From: Membranipora membranacea
Taxonomy: Eukaryota; Bryozoa; Gymnolaemata; Cheilostomatida; Membraniporidae
Direction of reading: 5' to 3'
DNA: 60,000 nucleotides
Assembly: GCA_914767715.1 (NCBI GenBank)
Contig: OU612070.1
Location: 26,092,025 to 26,152,024 of the forward strand
The stretch's first letter is position 1, and each line of letters starts with the position of its first letter. The translations under genes and the position numbers were made by a program. Shown piece by piece: positions 13,501-26,900 of this stretch. The notes under the pieces were generated by a model, which saw nothing but the letters and a program-made list of their open reading frames with translations, searched no databases and was not told the origin of the DNA.

Positions 13501-16500
13501 GGTCTGAGCTGGTAACTGGCTGACTAGAATCGGATGTATTGCTCTCAGTAGATATTCTGGGTTCTGGAAACTCAGTAGTTGTATTTTTCCTAAAACAGGA
13601 TCGAAGACTTGACATCAACAAAACAAGAGACTATACAGGTCAATGTACGGACAACAACCCTTTACGCAGCTAGTAGCTGAATAGTTAGAAAAGAAAGTGA
13701 AACACGTCTTTACATACAAAGTATCATAGCCTATTTTTCAAGTATTTCCTTTATCTTAATGAGTCTAGCTACCATCCAAACAGAACTCACTTTGGGGTTA
13801 GGTTCTGTAATTTACTAAAGAATCCACCAAAAGTCATTTTACTTCCAGACTCAGAAGCTTGTGACTGTTTCACAGCCTCCCTTTGAGTCTGTTCTCCGTG
13901 TGATGTCGTGTCAGTCTCTGACTTTGTCTCTCCTTCCTCATCCTTGTCAAACTCTGATAATTCTTCGGCTGTCAACGATTTTCTATCGGATCAGAAGTTA
14001 AATATGACAGAACAGTAAATGTTGCGAGTGTGAAGGCACAAGGCTATCAAATTGATGCATATTAAATTGTCCTCACCCTATATTTCCCAAGAAATCTTTG
14101 AAAAAATGAGAAAAATTAAAGAGTGATTTCTAGGTGTGTGGCTGTTTTTTAGTAGGAGAGGTATGCACCCTAGGGTGCTGGGGGCTGGAACAATCAACAA
14201 TGAAAGCTCCCCCAGTGGGACTCGAACCCACAACTCCTGCGGCACTAATTGCCTGGAAGTGAATAGCAAGCCCGCTAACCGATTGCGCCATCTCACCATC
14301 CCCAAAAGAGAATGGGTCGATGGTGCTAATTAGATAGCCCGCTTTTCACTACTCGGAGTTGTGTTTTCTCATCCCACAGCACATTAAATATAATTATATA
14401 TAAAACCATTAGGAGTAAATATTAGCTATAGTTTAGTTTAGCTTGTTTGGGAGTAGGGGAGGAGGGAGGACAAAGAAATTTGGCTGAGTTGTTTCCTCCT
14501 GCGAACACTTTACACATGGGCATTGTCTCCAGCTCTAATTATAAGGAATAATGAATTTATCTCTTTACCTGGTGTGTAAAGAATAAATGATCACTCCACT
14601 TTCTACTCACCTATTGTTTATATTCTGTATTTTTGTGAGAAAATTTCCAAACCCGGCTTTGAAATTATCTGTGGCTTCTTTAACATCAGTACCAGTTATG
14701 GTCAGCTGTAATATAATCAGTTTAAACATTTATGTTATGTTCTTTAAACTATATTTGCAACCTGAATATCTTATGGCAATACAGAGGCTGAATTCAGTTC
14801 AGTCTGCAACATAATCAGCAAGATTGCTGACAAAAGATGAATTGGAATAAGAGATTTTAATTTTGGTGTCATGTTGGAGTTTACGTGAGCCCCAAACCGC
14901 ATGGGCATTACATGGACTTTTGTCTGATGATCCATCAATTATAGTTTAGCAATTGTGGTGTCAGAAAGGAGTTAGCTTTCTCATGTGTGCACTGTGTACC
15001 TTTTCCTTGACTGTAGAGAGACCTGACTGCAGCTTAGATTCGATCATCTTCAATTTTGTATCAGCACCTTCCTCCTCCTATAATAATAACTAGTGATTAA
15101 ATAAAACCATCATTAGTGACACTACGCTGCTCTGTAAGAAATCCTCTGTGAAAGTGAGCATCCCTGTAATAGAGACGGAGGTTTGACCACATATGTGCTA
15201 AAGTGATGGCTCTGATTGGCTCCAACCAGCCAGTCAGAGCCAACACATTGGATATTATGAAGTAAACACTCTACCACCCAATCTATGTGCTGCATAATTA
15301 CCTGTACATAACTTGATTTATTCATGAACAATTTAATTAATTTTAAAGTAAGCACACTTAACAAGTTAGGCCCAGATGGAGCTGCATATTACCTCCCCTG
15401 TTTCACCTCCAGCGTTAATGTCATCTGATAAGCTAAGCTCCTTCAAATCACCAGCATGAACTATTGGTGGTAGATCTCCACTCGGTTCAGTCTAATCAGC
15501 AAGTCAAAAGTCAATTAGTCAAGAGATGTTAACATCGGCACCTTAATTTCATATTAATTGTTTCATTTATCTAGCAAAAAATGAATTTGACAATCCTCGC
15601 TGGGGGTAAATTTGTAATTAAGCAAAAGTTATAGCTTATTCTTAAAACATGAATCTCCAGCAATCAGAGCAGTTAAGATATATCGCCTAGCCTTGGCACG
15701 TAGCCATTTCATTGGGCTGCATGACAAGGCTATATATCACCATTGAGAAATGCAACATTTGATTGTAGCTAGCTTCATAGCAGAAACTTAATCTGAGAGT
15801 TTCGACTTGTAAGCACCAGAATAAAGCTAAGGCAGCGTCAGGTTGATAGTCTCACCGCGAAGCTGCTGCCTTCAGCCTCCTGAGTAGTATCGGTTGACGT
15901 CGAGTGAATATTATCAGGGTCACGAGACAGCCGATGTAATCGTCTCGCAAATTTACCACCGAGTATATAGATATCCCCTGTACTGTAGTCACATGTGACA
16001 TTCTGTATGTTCGGTAAACTACAAGCAGTAAAAAGTGTCATTGTATTGGAAGATTCAACACCGCATAATTCTTGGCGTTAACTATCTTGTGAGAATAATC
16101 CACAACAAATCCCTACTCACTCATGGTGAGATTTGACAACCAACTATTAGGATGATACATAAACCATGTGTCATTAAACAATTTTATCTATTGCCTGCGC
16201 TTTGTGATAACTAGCAAAGGAAGTTTTGCTATTGAGTTATAGTGTGGTAATTTCTTCTGACTAGTGAGCCGGGAAAGTACATTCATCAGATCAATTAACT
16301 CTACAAGCTAAGAGAGGCGATCACAATGGATTGAAGTAGTGCAAAAGAAGATACAATTTTTTTGTAGGATGGAGCCTGTCACCATTTTACCATATACATA
16401 CCTTAGCAAGATATCTGATAAAGCGATAACCTCAAGGTGTGACTTTAATAGCACAGGGATCTGAGATTTTCTGTTACATTAAAGCTTGCAAATGATTTTT

Positions 16501-19500
16501 ACAGATTTAAAAACTACAGAAAAATCGATAACTTCAACTTAAATCTCATCACGACCACAAGTTTATACATGTACGAGTACATGAAAATTCTCAAAAATTA
16601 TAATGGGTAGATAATCAGTGATTAGAAGATATAAATTTTGATAAAAAGCAAAACTGACCTGGCTAAAATCTATTCGACTGAGAGAGAAGTCCCTAGGTTT
16701 TATAGTAGATTTTTTTATTCTTATTATGATTGAAACATTGATTTTTACAGCGAACCCCTTTACAACCCAATATTTATCATTATGGAGCTTGTATAGATAA
16801 GGTTGAACTTGCTCACCGACAGATCCCAAGCAGCACAGATGATGTTGCATCAGATATATCCACCAGAATTATACTATCATTTCCCCATGATAAGAGGGTA
16901 GTATCATCGACCATCAGAACCCTTCCAAATTGGGGAGACACATGTGCAGTCGGATCCTGAAACATACAAATAACTGTCACACATATTAACATTGTGCGCA
17001 TTCGTTTTTATCAATATTTGATACTGAATGCTTCAATAAACTGAACTAAAATAAACTTAACATCATCATCTTTATCTGCTAATACCAGTGTCAAAACTAG
17101 TCTCTCTCTCTATCACTCTAGGATACTGACTGCGAATCTTTCTCATTTTTGACCATGATTGCTGCTTTAAACATTTTAACAACAAATTCTTGCAATCTTG
17201 AAGGCAGCAGATAATTATGTTACAATGTAATATTTGAATTCTTATTCAGCCTTACTCTCCTATTAAAGACCAAATACCTAGTTAAAACACTTAAACTATG
17301 TCGGGATAGCTGGTAGTAGCATTTCATTATGAATGAGATGACTTTGGTTGCCAATAAAAGTATATATATATTATCAGCCACTTTCCCATTGAGAATTGGT
17401 TGATAATGAAATGCTACTCCCAGCTATTCCCACACAGTTTAAGCACTTAAACCACTGCTGCCACACAGCCAAATTATTGCTCATTGAGTTCTGTAAAGCT
17501 CAAAACTAATAAATGAGGCTGAAATCTCAGCATTGTCACCTTATGAGCAAATATTTTGCACAAACTGATCGTCAAAATTAGGGTATGAAAGTAATTATCA
17601 ACCGTATCATGTGACGTAGTTACCGTCATATTAATGGAAATTATACACGTCATCAACTAGTGCGTATATTTCATGCCCTGATTTTGAAGAACAGTTGGTG
17701 CAAATTATTTGCCCACCAGCTGACACTTCTGAGATTAAAGTCTCAATTAGTTATCTTGGAGCTATACAGAATTCAATGAACACAAATTTGCCTGTGTGGC
17801 AGCATTGGTTTAAGCTACCAAATACCGAGAAATATTGGTAAACTTTACTTGTATTGTTTCCCCATGAAGTTTAATGGAGGCTGCAGATGGGAGTAGCTCC
17901 TTATACATATGAGTAGTAAGGACCGTCCCCTCATTATTACACCTCCACAACCGCAGACCAGGCCTGGGGCTAAATATCAGTACTGCACTGTCTGCTGTGA
18001 CATTAAAACAGCCACCAAAATATCCGGCCCTAGAAAATAGAAAACCATGAATACGTTCTCCAATTCCAGGATACTAAACTTTATCAGTAAAAGCTGCACA
18101 ACCTTACGCTATGAGGATATATATTGCTGGTTGTGTACCCAAAGCAAGTCAACACAAGCAAGTCAACAATGCAAGTCAACAAAAGCAAGTCAACAAAAGC
18201 AAGTCAACAAAAGCAAGTCAACAAAAGCAAGCAACACATACAATCACAGACCGCTTTTCAGAGATGATAGTCACAAGCAATACAATCTCATAGCAAATCA
18301 AACTACTTTAACTCATAACACGAGATATTACTCACATTTTCCTCGGTTTTGTTCCTATTTTAGATATCTGTTTACTATCCAGGTTGAATATGATGCTGTT
18401 TGATATGGTGGAGACGATAAGTAATGACTCATGTAGACTTAGCTGTGTTATAGGCTGAGATTCATTAAGTAATACTACTGGACTCAGGACAGACTCCTTA
18501 TCCTAAACAGATAAAGATTATCGCATATATTTTCAAAATAACCCTAAAATTAAGATTACTGTGATATTCATTGATAGCTCAGGGCATTAATATGTCATAT
18601 GTAGACTCAAACAAAAACGATAAACCTAGACGTGACAATATACAGATCACTAGCATTCAGGCACACAAATTGTGGTGACATCATGACATTGATTTGTCTC
18701 CTGTCTGGGGGGGGGGCAAGACTTTGAGGGACAGCTACTATGAATTGTGTAGTAGCAATGATGTTATCATTGGTTTGCAGTCCATATTCCATTCTTTTTT
18801 ATTGATTACTCGTCAATTTTGATCAGATTTTGAGTTTGAAAATAAGAATAGTTTATCTACGATGTCACAATAGTTTGAGCGGGATTTACTCCCTCCTTGA
18901 GCATGAGGGAGTAACTCCTAACAGGGCTCTGACAGGCATGACATTTCTTATCGGATAATATATATACAATACTTTGTCGAACTCAGTATCTTACAGCGGC
19001 TATCACTGTACATCAGATACCGTGCGTTGCTGCAGCGATCAACATTCTAAAATCAATTTCATTTACCAGCGTTTCTATTGTGATGAGCTGAGATATTACA
19101 ACTACTTCGAAATGCGAATGCTTGATACCACTTTCAGAGCGTATTGTTGATGTGTAGATCTCACATTTATTAACACTCTGTATTCCTACAGATCAATGGT
19201 AGTATGTATAACTTACACATCTAGAGAGGTCTATCCCAGATATCACTCCGCTCTCATCCCCTACATAGAGCATAGCAGAGGAACACTGCAGAGATGACAC
19301 GGGGACCCTGTTTACTAACTCAACATGGTGAGACCTCAATACCTGCTCAACACAAAAAAACAGGGAATTATTAGCTTATTTCATCACATTTCATCACATC
19401 ACAGCTAACAGAATGTTATTTTTCGAGCCGCTGTATAGGATAGGGCACAAACTATCACTGCACACTGATAATCTGAGATAGAAAACTAGTATCATTTTGT

Positions 19501-20544
19501 ACGGTCCTTACTAAGCACAATAGATGCTCTATAAGAAATCAATCAGCCTACCTCGACGTTATATGATTCGGAGTGCTGCTTCATTCTGAGTTTGTGTATG
19601 TACACGTGACCGCTGACAGTTCCACAGAAGAAGCTGTAAGCTGTGGAGTCAGCACTATCTGTCCAGGTGAGAATATTAGTGATCTCATCATTGAAGTTCT
19701 GTAAGTACGAATATGACAATGTGTCTCATTATAAATTATCAGTGAGACTGAATCAACCGTTACTAAACACTGAATATGATGAGATTATAATATATATTTG
19801 CAGCATGATGAATTTCAATTACCTCAGCTGATACAATATTAGTACGGTAAAGTTACTTCCCAACAAGTCTATTTGCCAAATTGAATATTGTGGTAGAGTC
19901 ACTTGGTCCTAGGATTCTCACAGAAATAAGAACACTAAAAAACATCAGTTTCAGCACCTCCTATCCAAAATATTGGATCATCATATTAACCGAGGATTAT
20001 ACGACAATTTATTATAGTTTTATAGACACACTTACCCCACACTTCAGTTTGTGAATGAGAGATCGTTTCCTGCGGTCGATAATGTAGAGCACAGCCATAT
20101 TAGTCCCGACCATGAGAAGATGTCCGCAGACATCTATAGATGTGACGGCGATATCAGTCAGGGTCAGTGAAGTCATCCTCTGCCCTGAGTGTGAAATAAT
20201 ATTCATATATATACATCTTATACGTTAAATTGTTATCATTTGAGATTTGAAAGTGATAACTAATAAAAAGACACCTGCCATTCGGCTGCTTTTTTCTGAT
20301 CCTTACAGTACTGGGCATAAATTCTCTACTTCGTTTACTACTTAACTGACTATAGATATACACATGCGATCCCTCACTCTAATATCCGACATATAGAAAA
20401 ATCATGTTGTAGGAACCCAGATAACACACTGGTTTGGTGTCTCTACTGGTAACAAAAAGTAGAGTTACCTTTCTGTGGGATGATATGAAGTAAGTAGGAC
20501 AAGGAATCCCATTCTTTGAATGGACAGCTCACTTCACCATCCAT
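4550..20544 (-). CDS. TECPR2: TECPR2-like protein (WD40 N-terminus, tectonin C-terminus), 25 exons
   Basis: TECPR2 family proteins bind LC3/GABARAP proteins and act in autophagosome and ER-exit-site trafficking (established). Coding exons on the minus strand, from the start: 20469-20544, 20036-20184, 19552-19698, 19217-19342, 18336-18502, 17849-18029, 16817-16956, 15856-16018, 15393-15491, 15000-15077, 14611-14705, 13791-13982, 13372-13589, 12776-13207, 12463-12544, 12192-12300, 11725-11905, 11059-11197, 10565-10743, 9992-10155, 9380-9563, 8616-8784, 8137-8291, 7438-7607, 4550-4768. All introns are GT-AG and all phases join, giving about 1337 codons; vertebrate TECPR2 is about 1400 aa. Residues 1-383 form WD40-type blades (opening MDGEVSCPFKEWDSLSYLL). 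Residues 384-818 are an acidic, Ser/Thr-rich linker. From about 819 on there are tectonin motifs such as WVLDKSSVVW, CWVIDNDDTVWYMT and VWAVDSDHNVFVRKDV. The last exon reads to a stop at 4550-4552, but the C-terminus is uncertain (see findings). Splice choices at exons 15/16 are set by phase only. Confidence 0.9.
14130..14303 (-). repeat. tRNA-derived SINE-like sequence in a TECPR2 intron
   Basis: On the minus strand, 14303 down to 14207 reads like a tRNA with a long variable region: an A-box-like ATGGCGCAATCGGTTAGCG followed by a B-box-like GGGTTCGAGTCCCACT. The acceptor ends do not pair convincingly, so this is probably the head of a tRNA-derived repeat rather than a working tRNA gene. It lies in the intron between exons at 13791-13982 and 14611-14705, in the same orientation as the host gene. 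The element's 3' limit is uncertain. Confidence 0.6.
15677..15738. mobile_element. Short inverted-repeat element, TAGCCTTG family
   Basis: The two arms begin GATATAT and end ATATATC and share TAGCCTTGGCACGTAGCC on the left with the complement of GGCTGCATGACAAGGCTA on the right, with a few mismatches and a short indel. It sits in a TECPR2 intron (15491-15856). The TAGCCTTG core matches the hairpin at 2013-2059. Confidence 0.45.
17291..17442. mobile_element. MITE-like inverted-repeat element with 40-bp arms
   Basis: The left arm (17291-17330, starting TTAAACTATGTCGGGATAGC) is complementary at about 35 of 40 positions to the right arm (17403-17442, ending CCCACACAGTTTAA). The core is about 70 bp and AT-rich. 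There is no coding capacity. It lies in the TECPR2 intron between exons at 16817-16956 and 17849-18029. Arm length and element size fit a non-autonomous DNA transposon; no target duplication was identified. Confidence 0.6.
18142..18232 (+). repeat. Short tandem repeat, 12-14-bp unit (AAAGCAAGTCAAC)
   Basis: About seven head-to-tail copies of a unit close to AAAAGCAAGTCAAC, first imperfect (12-13 bp) and then perfect at 14 bp, lie in the TECPR2 intron 18030-18335. The regular translated pattern in this stretch is a by-product of the repeat, not a protein. Confidence 0.85.
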
Positions 20545-23500
20545 CCTAAGCCTGATATGCCTTTCCTTTCCACACCGGTAGACTGTGCTGTTACCAGACC
20601 AACTTCAGGAGTCAATCATCTAATGTCCCAATGAAGTACCAACACACAGCTATAGGAAAATAACAAGAAGTTGCATAACAAATGCTTGTTTTTAAATGCC
20701 TAATCAGCACACAGATAGCAGTATATTTTTCTCTTTAGCAAAAATAGATAGGCCTATCCTGTGAGGGGCTTTGAGTGACTACATGACACAACCCAAATAA
20801 ACATGTAAAACCTCATTATTCTTGATCCAAACTTGACTTAAGAGGAGTGGCGAGGCTAGAGAGAAACACTGCTGGTAGAAAATTCAGTAGAGAATTCAGA
20901 ACAGAACATCTTGAGTACTGTAGGATCGGTATTGTGCTCCTCCTCAATCATGTATGCAACTCGTCACAGAAATTGTTACTATTATTTAAAACAGGAAATC
21001 ACCAGTAACACCATTCCAGTCCTACAGTATTAAACTTGATGAATGCAAACGCATTCATTATTCAGTCTCAGTCTACATCTACTATCCATCATGCCAGGAT
21101 GTATGAGGTCGGCCTGATTCCAGGTTCTCATGTCAGTGATTTGATGTCTTTAAATGTTGCAAGTGTAGATGGACCTGCTATTAGGAGGGGCTGTTAATCA
21201 AAATATTTCTAGGAAGGGAAAATCTAAGCACTCTGAAGAATGGAATACATAGCCAACATGCCTCCATTGTCAATTAATATGTTCCTGCTACCACTGCATT
21301 CAAACAGTGGCTGGCAACATAACTTTTAAGCTGTAACATGCCTGTTGTATGAGTAAGTAGGGTGTTGAACTTGTGAGGCAATGACCTGTTCAAAAACACT
21401 TAGAGGCAAGCTTGGTTTGATAATTTAGAGCAAGGTGTAGTACGAGGTCATGGAGATCGAGGACTCGACCACTGATGCACACGTCTCGCATGAGCTACAG
21501 AAGGCTTGTGCTCCAGGGACTTGTACGTCTGTATATTTGTTTAAGTGCCTAGTGTCAAAGTCACATGGAAGCAAGGAACTATCGACACACATCAACAGCG
21601 ACTCCACTTTTGCTCCTTTCTTGTTCAATGGCAGAATAATGTGCTTTTTGGCAATAACCAACCCAATTGATTGACCAGCGGAATGCAAACCTTTGACTTT
21701 GAAGACATCGAACACTGACTCGGAACTTAAAAAAGAGTAACGTCATGTGTAGTGCCTATAGTCATTGCATAACAGTTGTGTTCATAGGTCTACTCAAAAC
21801 ATGGGCCTCTGGCAATGTTTGACTGCCCTTAGTGTTTCTGTTGTTTTGTTGACGAAAACACAAGGGGGGGGGGGGGGAGTCAAACCAAAACCTGGTCAAA
21901 CATTGCCAGAGAGAGACCCATGTTTTGGAGTAGACCTGTCTGTATGTATGTGGTTGTGTTTATTAGGATATTTGATTGGTACTGCAGGTCCATTTTAAAT
22001 AGAAGCAGTGATATGACTTTTATGTTATGAACTCTCTTGTTTGTGAAATATTACCTGTTTTATGAGTTTGTTGTGATAATGATCAAATGATTACAGAGCT
22101 GTGGATAAATAGCTTGGACAGGTTGTGTGCATTGCTGTGAGTGTGAATTCAGTTTCAATTCTATCTGCTGATTTGTGTTTGTTATGAACAACCACGTGAT
22201 AGTCACATGACCACATACAAGGATATCTCTGTAAAAAGCTCAAATATCTGGTAAATATTTGAAGAGATTATTGTTCCTTCTAAAAGGACGAGAAAATACG
22301 TGAATCCGGTGAATGGCAACCAATTTGTTGAGAAGAAGAAAAACAAAACTATACTATTCTCACACTCACACAATAGTATCTGGTATGGATATTTAAGGCC
22401 AGATACGGAAATCAGCAATAACAAACCTCTCAGCAGACTGAATAGGTGGGATATATGAACAGAAATATTGATGACAAAATTGGTCCCCTGTAATTTGTTT
22501 GTAACTGTTTTTCATTTGATTGACCGAGAGAAAATAAGGTTTTGAGAACAACATCAAAATTGATATGGCTACAGACCAGACTCTAACACCACTAGGTTAT
22601 GAGTGGTGGCCACTAAACCTCTCCCATTCCACTCCTCTTAAATTGCCAAATAAGGTAGGGTCAAGCTACAAAAAAAGCAGGTACTGGACTGGTTAGAATC
22701 CGACAGTTACACTTACTTATTATTACTTACAGGAACAGTTACAAGTAACAAATTGTTACAATACTACTAAATAGTATATAGATGTATTTGTTTAGATAAT
22801 TCGTAGTTTAGGTGTAGGATAAGACTTAAGTACTGGGAGTCTTAAAATCTGAATACTAGCCTGCCTAGGTGAGATAGATAACTGTTAGTGTTTGGCCAAA
22901 TAGTATATATTTCTGTAGGGCAGGCCTAGACTAGAGGCTAAATATATTTTGATTTAGCAGGTCTCTAGCTTATCTTAGAGGAAGCATGTATGAGTCTGAT
23001 GGTTGGTAAAGTTTAACTATTTTGTGCGTGTGGTTTTGTGTAAGGTCCTCACAGAACAGCAACACATGAATACATAGGGTCTAGGCCTTAATTAATTATT
23101 AGTTAAGCCCTATTTATGTTTTGTCCTTCTCTGGTCTATGTGATTGAATCTGATGCATGTATTTGGACTGATGGAGAAGGCCTAATCGTTATCGTTAGAT
23201 CATAATCATTCCATCACGGATGTAAAGTCACAGACTTTGGAAAGTCTACTATCTGTCACTGTAATGAAGTGACTGAACAGAAAAGTTCCACTTAAACATT
23301 CCCAGGCACAGGTTTGTGATGAGTATGGCAAGCAAACAAACTATAGTCAGGGGTTCCTTCCTACCTAACCTATGCAGCAGCACCTAATCCCAGCAATTTA
23401 GTCTGAGTGCATGATAGGAGGATTTATATAGTATACAAGTGCATCAAATAGATCCCATTTTCTTTTTCATGCAGAATCTTTGTGATACTGGAGATATTCT

Positions 23501-23915
23501 ACTTAGAATACTTGTTTGAGCTCTTCCTTGTTCTGTGTTTCCAAGTCACCTAAAAGTGAAGTGGTGAGTTTGATGTTGTCTACTTTTGGTTTAATGTTGC
23601 TTTCAGTATATAATCTCACTAGCTATGTACAATGTGTTTGCTCGGAGTCTTGTGGGTCAATTCAGTTACCATGTGACTACATCATTTGAAATGTTATTGC
23701 TGTAGCCAATATCTCGACTGTTGTTTTCTCAATCTGTTTACACATTTCAATTAAGATGTCTGTTAGTTACGACAAGGTGACAGATTGCACCTTTAGGTCC
23801 ACGAGTATGACATGTTACTAAAGAGATTTACACTTTTACTTTAGACTGATTACCATGTGCTGAATGGTCCATTATTGAATAGCTGCACTTAGGGGCTACA
23901 ACAAAAGGCATCAAC
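20545..23915. other. Head-to-head intergenic region between TECPR2-like and B56 genes
   Basis: The start codons of the two divergent genes are about 3.4 kb apart, so both promoters should lie here, along with any 5' untranslated exons. No TATA box or CpG-rich block stands out. The stretch contains one inverted-repeat element (21786-21937). An open frame at 21425-21715 (minus) has no recognisable family and is also open on the other strand. Confidence 0.6.
21786..21937. mobile_element. Inverted-repeat (MITE-like) element with an internal G14 tract
   Basis: The left arm (from 21786, AGGTCTACTCAAAACATGGG) and right arm (ending at 21937, CATGTTTTGGAGTAGACCT) are inverted repeats of about 38-44 bp that share TGGCAATGTTTGAC. 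The core contains AACACAA followed by 14 G. A right-end copy with the same junction (G-tract, then AGTCAAACATTGCC and GTTTTGGAGTAGACCTG) occurs at about 56466-56515. This shows a dispersed, mobilised family. No transposase remains. Confidence 0.65.
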
Positions 23916-26900
23916 ATGGCTCTTAGTACACCAAAGATGGATAAACTGAAGATGGGTTCTAAGATGACGGACGCTGATAACGCCTTCGGACATAAACAGG
24001 CTCTTAAAGTAAAGAAGCAAAAGAAGAGTCAGGGTTCATCTAGATATCGACCTATAGGCGCTCAGGAACTTGTAGCCTTGCCACTTTTAAAAGGTGAGTG
24101 GTCTAATGGTCGAGAGTGCAGACCTATGATCTTTGGTACCAGCCAGTAGCTTTTCATGGTAGCCAGGTTCTCCCTGAACTAGACTAAAAAGTACCTGAGG
24201 TCCAATAAGTGTGAGCACACCCTTCATGAGGAGTAGCCAGTGATATCAGCCAAGCGTGGATATTGGTTGAAGCTTTACTATAAGGCCACAATGCCTGTCT
24301 CTCTGAATTATTTCATATAGTTCAAATTTAGCTCACCAGTGGTTTCTAGCATTAGCAAAATAATCCTATTGCTTTACTAGACTCACATCAATGGTTTTGA
24401 TGTCACACAGCTATTAGCAGAACGCAATCTGGATGAGCTAATGACGCTGTCATTTTTGCCTTCTACCTGATCTTATTTTCCCCCATCAAAAGTACTTTCC
24501 TACTTACTTGGAATTCCAAAGATTGTTTACAAACGTATTGTACAGGACACATAGATCTTTTGGACAAATTAACTCTGTGGTATTCCCAATTGGGACTATA
24601 ATAGTATTGGGTGCCAGCACTGAATCTAGAGGGTATAATGCCCTCTGCATTGAAAATGATGATGAAGCCAGAAAATTCACTCTACATCCTATACTCCAAA
24701 TAGCATAGTTGCTATAGGGCCTACATAATTGCCTTTGATTTATATTTGCTTTATTCAATACAGTACCCTCAATGTCTGATGTGAATATCATCAATATATC
24801 TTTTTGTTTCAGATACTGCTCCCAATGAACAGCCCGACTTGTTTATCAAAAAGTTATTACAATGTTGTAATGTGTTCAACTTTATGGACCCCGTGGCTGA
24901 TTTGAAGAGTAAGGAAATAAAGCGAGCGTGTCTCAATGAGCTCGTAGATTATGTGACAGCGACTAGAGGTATACTCGTCGAGCCTGTCTACCCTGAAATA
25001 GTAAAAATGGTGAGTGAGAGAGAGAGAAATAGTATACTTATCATGAACTATTGAGAGTGATATCATATTACTCGATTGTATCACTCTAAATACTCTTATA
25101 TCTATACGATGTGTTCTTACAAAGACTGAACTTTATTAATGTTTAGTTTAACCACTAGAATCCGACTGTATTAATACAGTGTTTATACATTGTAAATCAT
25201 AATAGTCTTCCCAAAACTTGCAAAAGTTTTTTAACGTTATATTTTACAAACATATACTCATGGTCAAGTCATGAAAAACGTTGCCCCAGAAAAAATATGT
25301 TTATGATTAACACATACAACAAATGTGAGACAGCAACTGACCTTGAGTAACCCCTTTGGATCCACAGTCACAATCCTCGCTTCGCAGTGAAGATCGTGAA
25401 TTTCCTAGCATGTTATTTGTGTGAGACCTACCAGTCTATACTGCTAGTAGATCTCGAGAGTAGCATATATATATATATTGATATGTTTGATTTTCAGGTG
25501 GCGTGTAACTTGTTCAGAACGTTACCCCCCTGTGATAACCCTGATTACGACCCTGAGGAGGACGATCCGACCCTTGAGGCTGCCTGGCCACACCTACAGC
25601 TCTGTTACGAGTTCTTCCTCAGGGTACTGGAGTCTCAGGACTTTCAACCAAACTGCGCCAAAAAATTCATAGACCAGAAGTTTGTTTTAGAGGTGAGTCC
25701 ATGGAGTATAGTAGGTGGCAATGTGAGCCCATCATGTCTGCCAATCTTCATCACAGTTCTATAGTAATGTATAATGTGTATGGTATACTTAGACTAAGTT
25801 TGGTCCATTTCCCTACATTCCGAGTCGCTCCCCCTCCACTGGTCACGCCGCTGTGACCAACGGGCGTGACCAGTGGATCGGGAGCGACTCGTAATGTAGG
25901 CAATTGGATTAAAATTGTTCTAGATATACCCAACGTTTTGATTTTTCTGAGGAACAATATACTTGTTTGTTGAGACGAAGTATATATCTATAATAAGTAA
26001 ATATGTCGTTTGTTATAATAGGAGTAGGAAGTTCGCCTGTTGGTTAGATGGCCATTCTTTCTCCAAACAAGTGTCGAATGTCGTAGGTCGTCATCTCACT
26101 GCTGTCCATTGCCTACTCTTGATTGGATAGCCCCCAGGACTGGGCACTGGCCCGTCTGCACATGGAGCGCAATCTAGCGCAGTAATTGCAGCCTTGCCCT
26201 TGGGCAACTAATATCTCATCGTCCATGCTTTGGTATGTGATGTATGATAAGATCCCCTGATATATAAATCCTATTTGACTGGAAATGACATTGTTCTCTC
26301 TTTTAGCTGCTGGACTTGTTTGACAGTGAGGACCCAAGGGAAAGAGATTTCCTCAAAACTTGCCTGCATAGAATCTATGGAAAATTTCTAGGACTACGGT
26401 CGTTTATTAGAAAACAGATTAACAACATATTTCTCAGGTAGGCAAAGATAAAACGGCCAGCAATCATTTACTGTCCTGCTAATCAATATGATAGCATGCT
26501 CTGATAATGGAACTGCGTGGTGCAGTGCTGATAACGTGAAGTGCTGATAACGACAATACTGATTGTATGGACAGTGATATGAAGTATGTGTCATCTATCA
26601 ATATTGGGACTGATTGTTCTTGGGACACCTAGAGGCTATAAACAGTTTGGCTATTTTGCAAGCATAGGTCCCAATCTGCTCTTCATAAAATATACATCTT
26701 TTCTCTTCAATAATGTTATGTAATTATAAGTTTGTATGTATAAGTTATGGAGGCCAACCATAAATTAAAAGGACAATATGTCAGATTAATCACAGATATT
26801 TACACATTGGGTGGCATATGCACTTGTGTTATAAATAAGCTTGTAACAGAACAACACAATGGTGTATGGAGGGATTATATACTTAGTGTATAGTTGCATT

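Noticed and set aside
18111-18403. Regular spaced repeats (AAAGCAAGTCAAC) considered as a CRISPR-like array
   Set aside because: The units are directly head to tail with no unique spacers, in an animal intron; a plain tandem repeat.
21425-21715. 96-codon minus-strand frame with several cysteines
   Set aside because: No family recognised, no splice context, and the opposite strand is open too; could be a relic of a transposon but cannot be supported.
26030-26110. tRNA-like wording (CCTGTTGGTTAGATGGCC) in a B56 intron
   Set aside because: The B-box position is poor and no arm pairing was evident; too weak to call a SINE.
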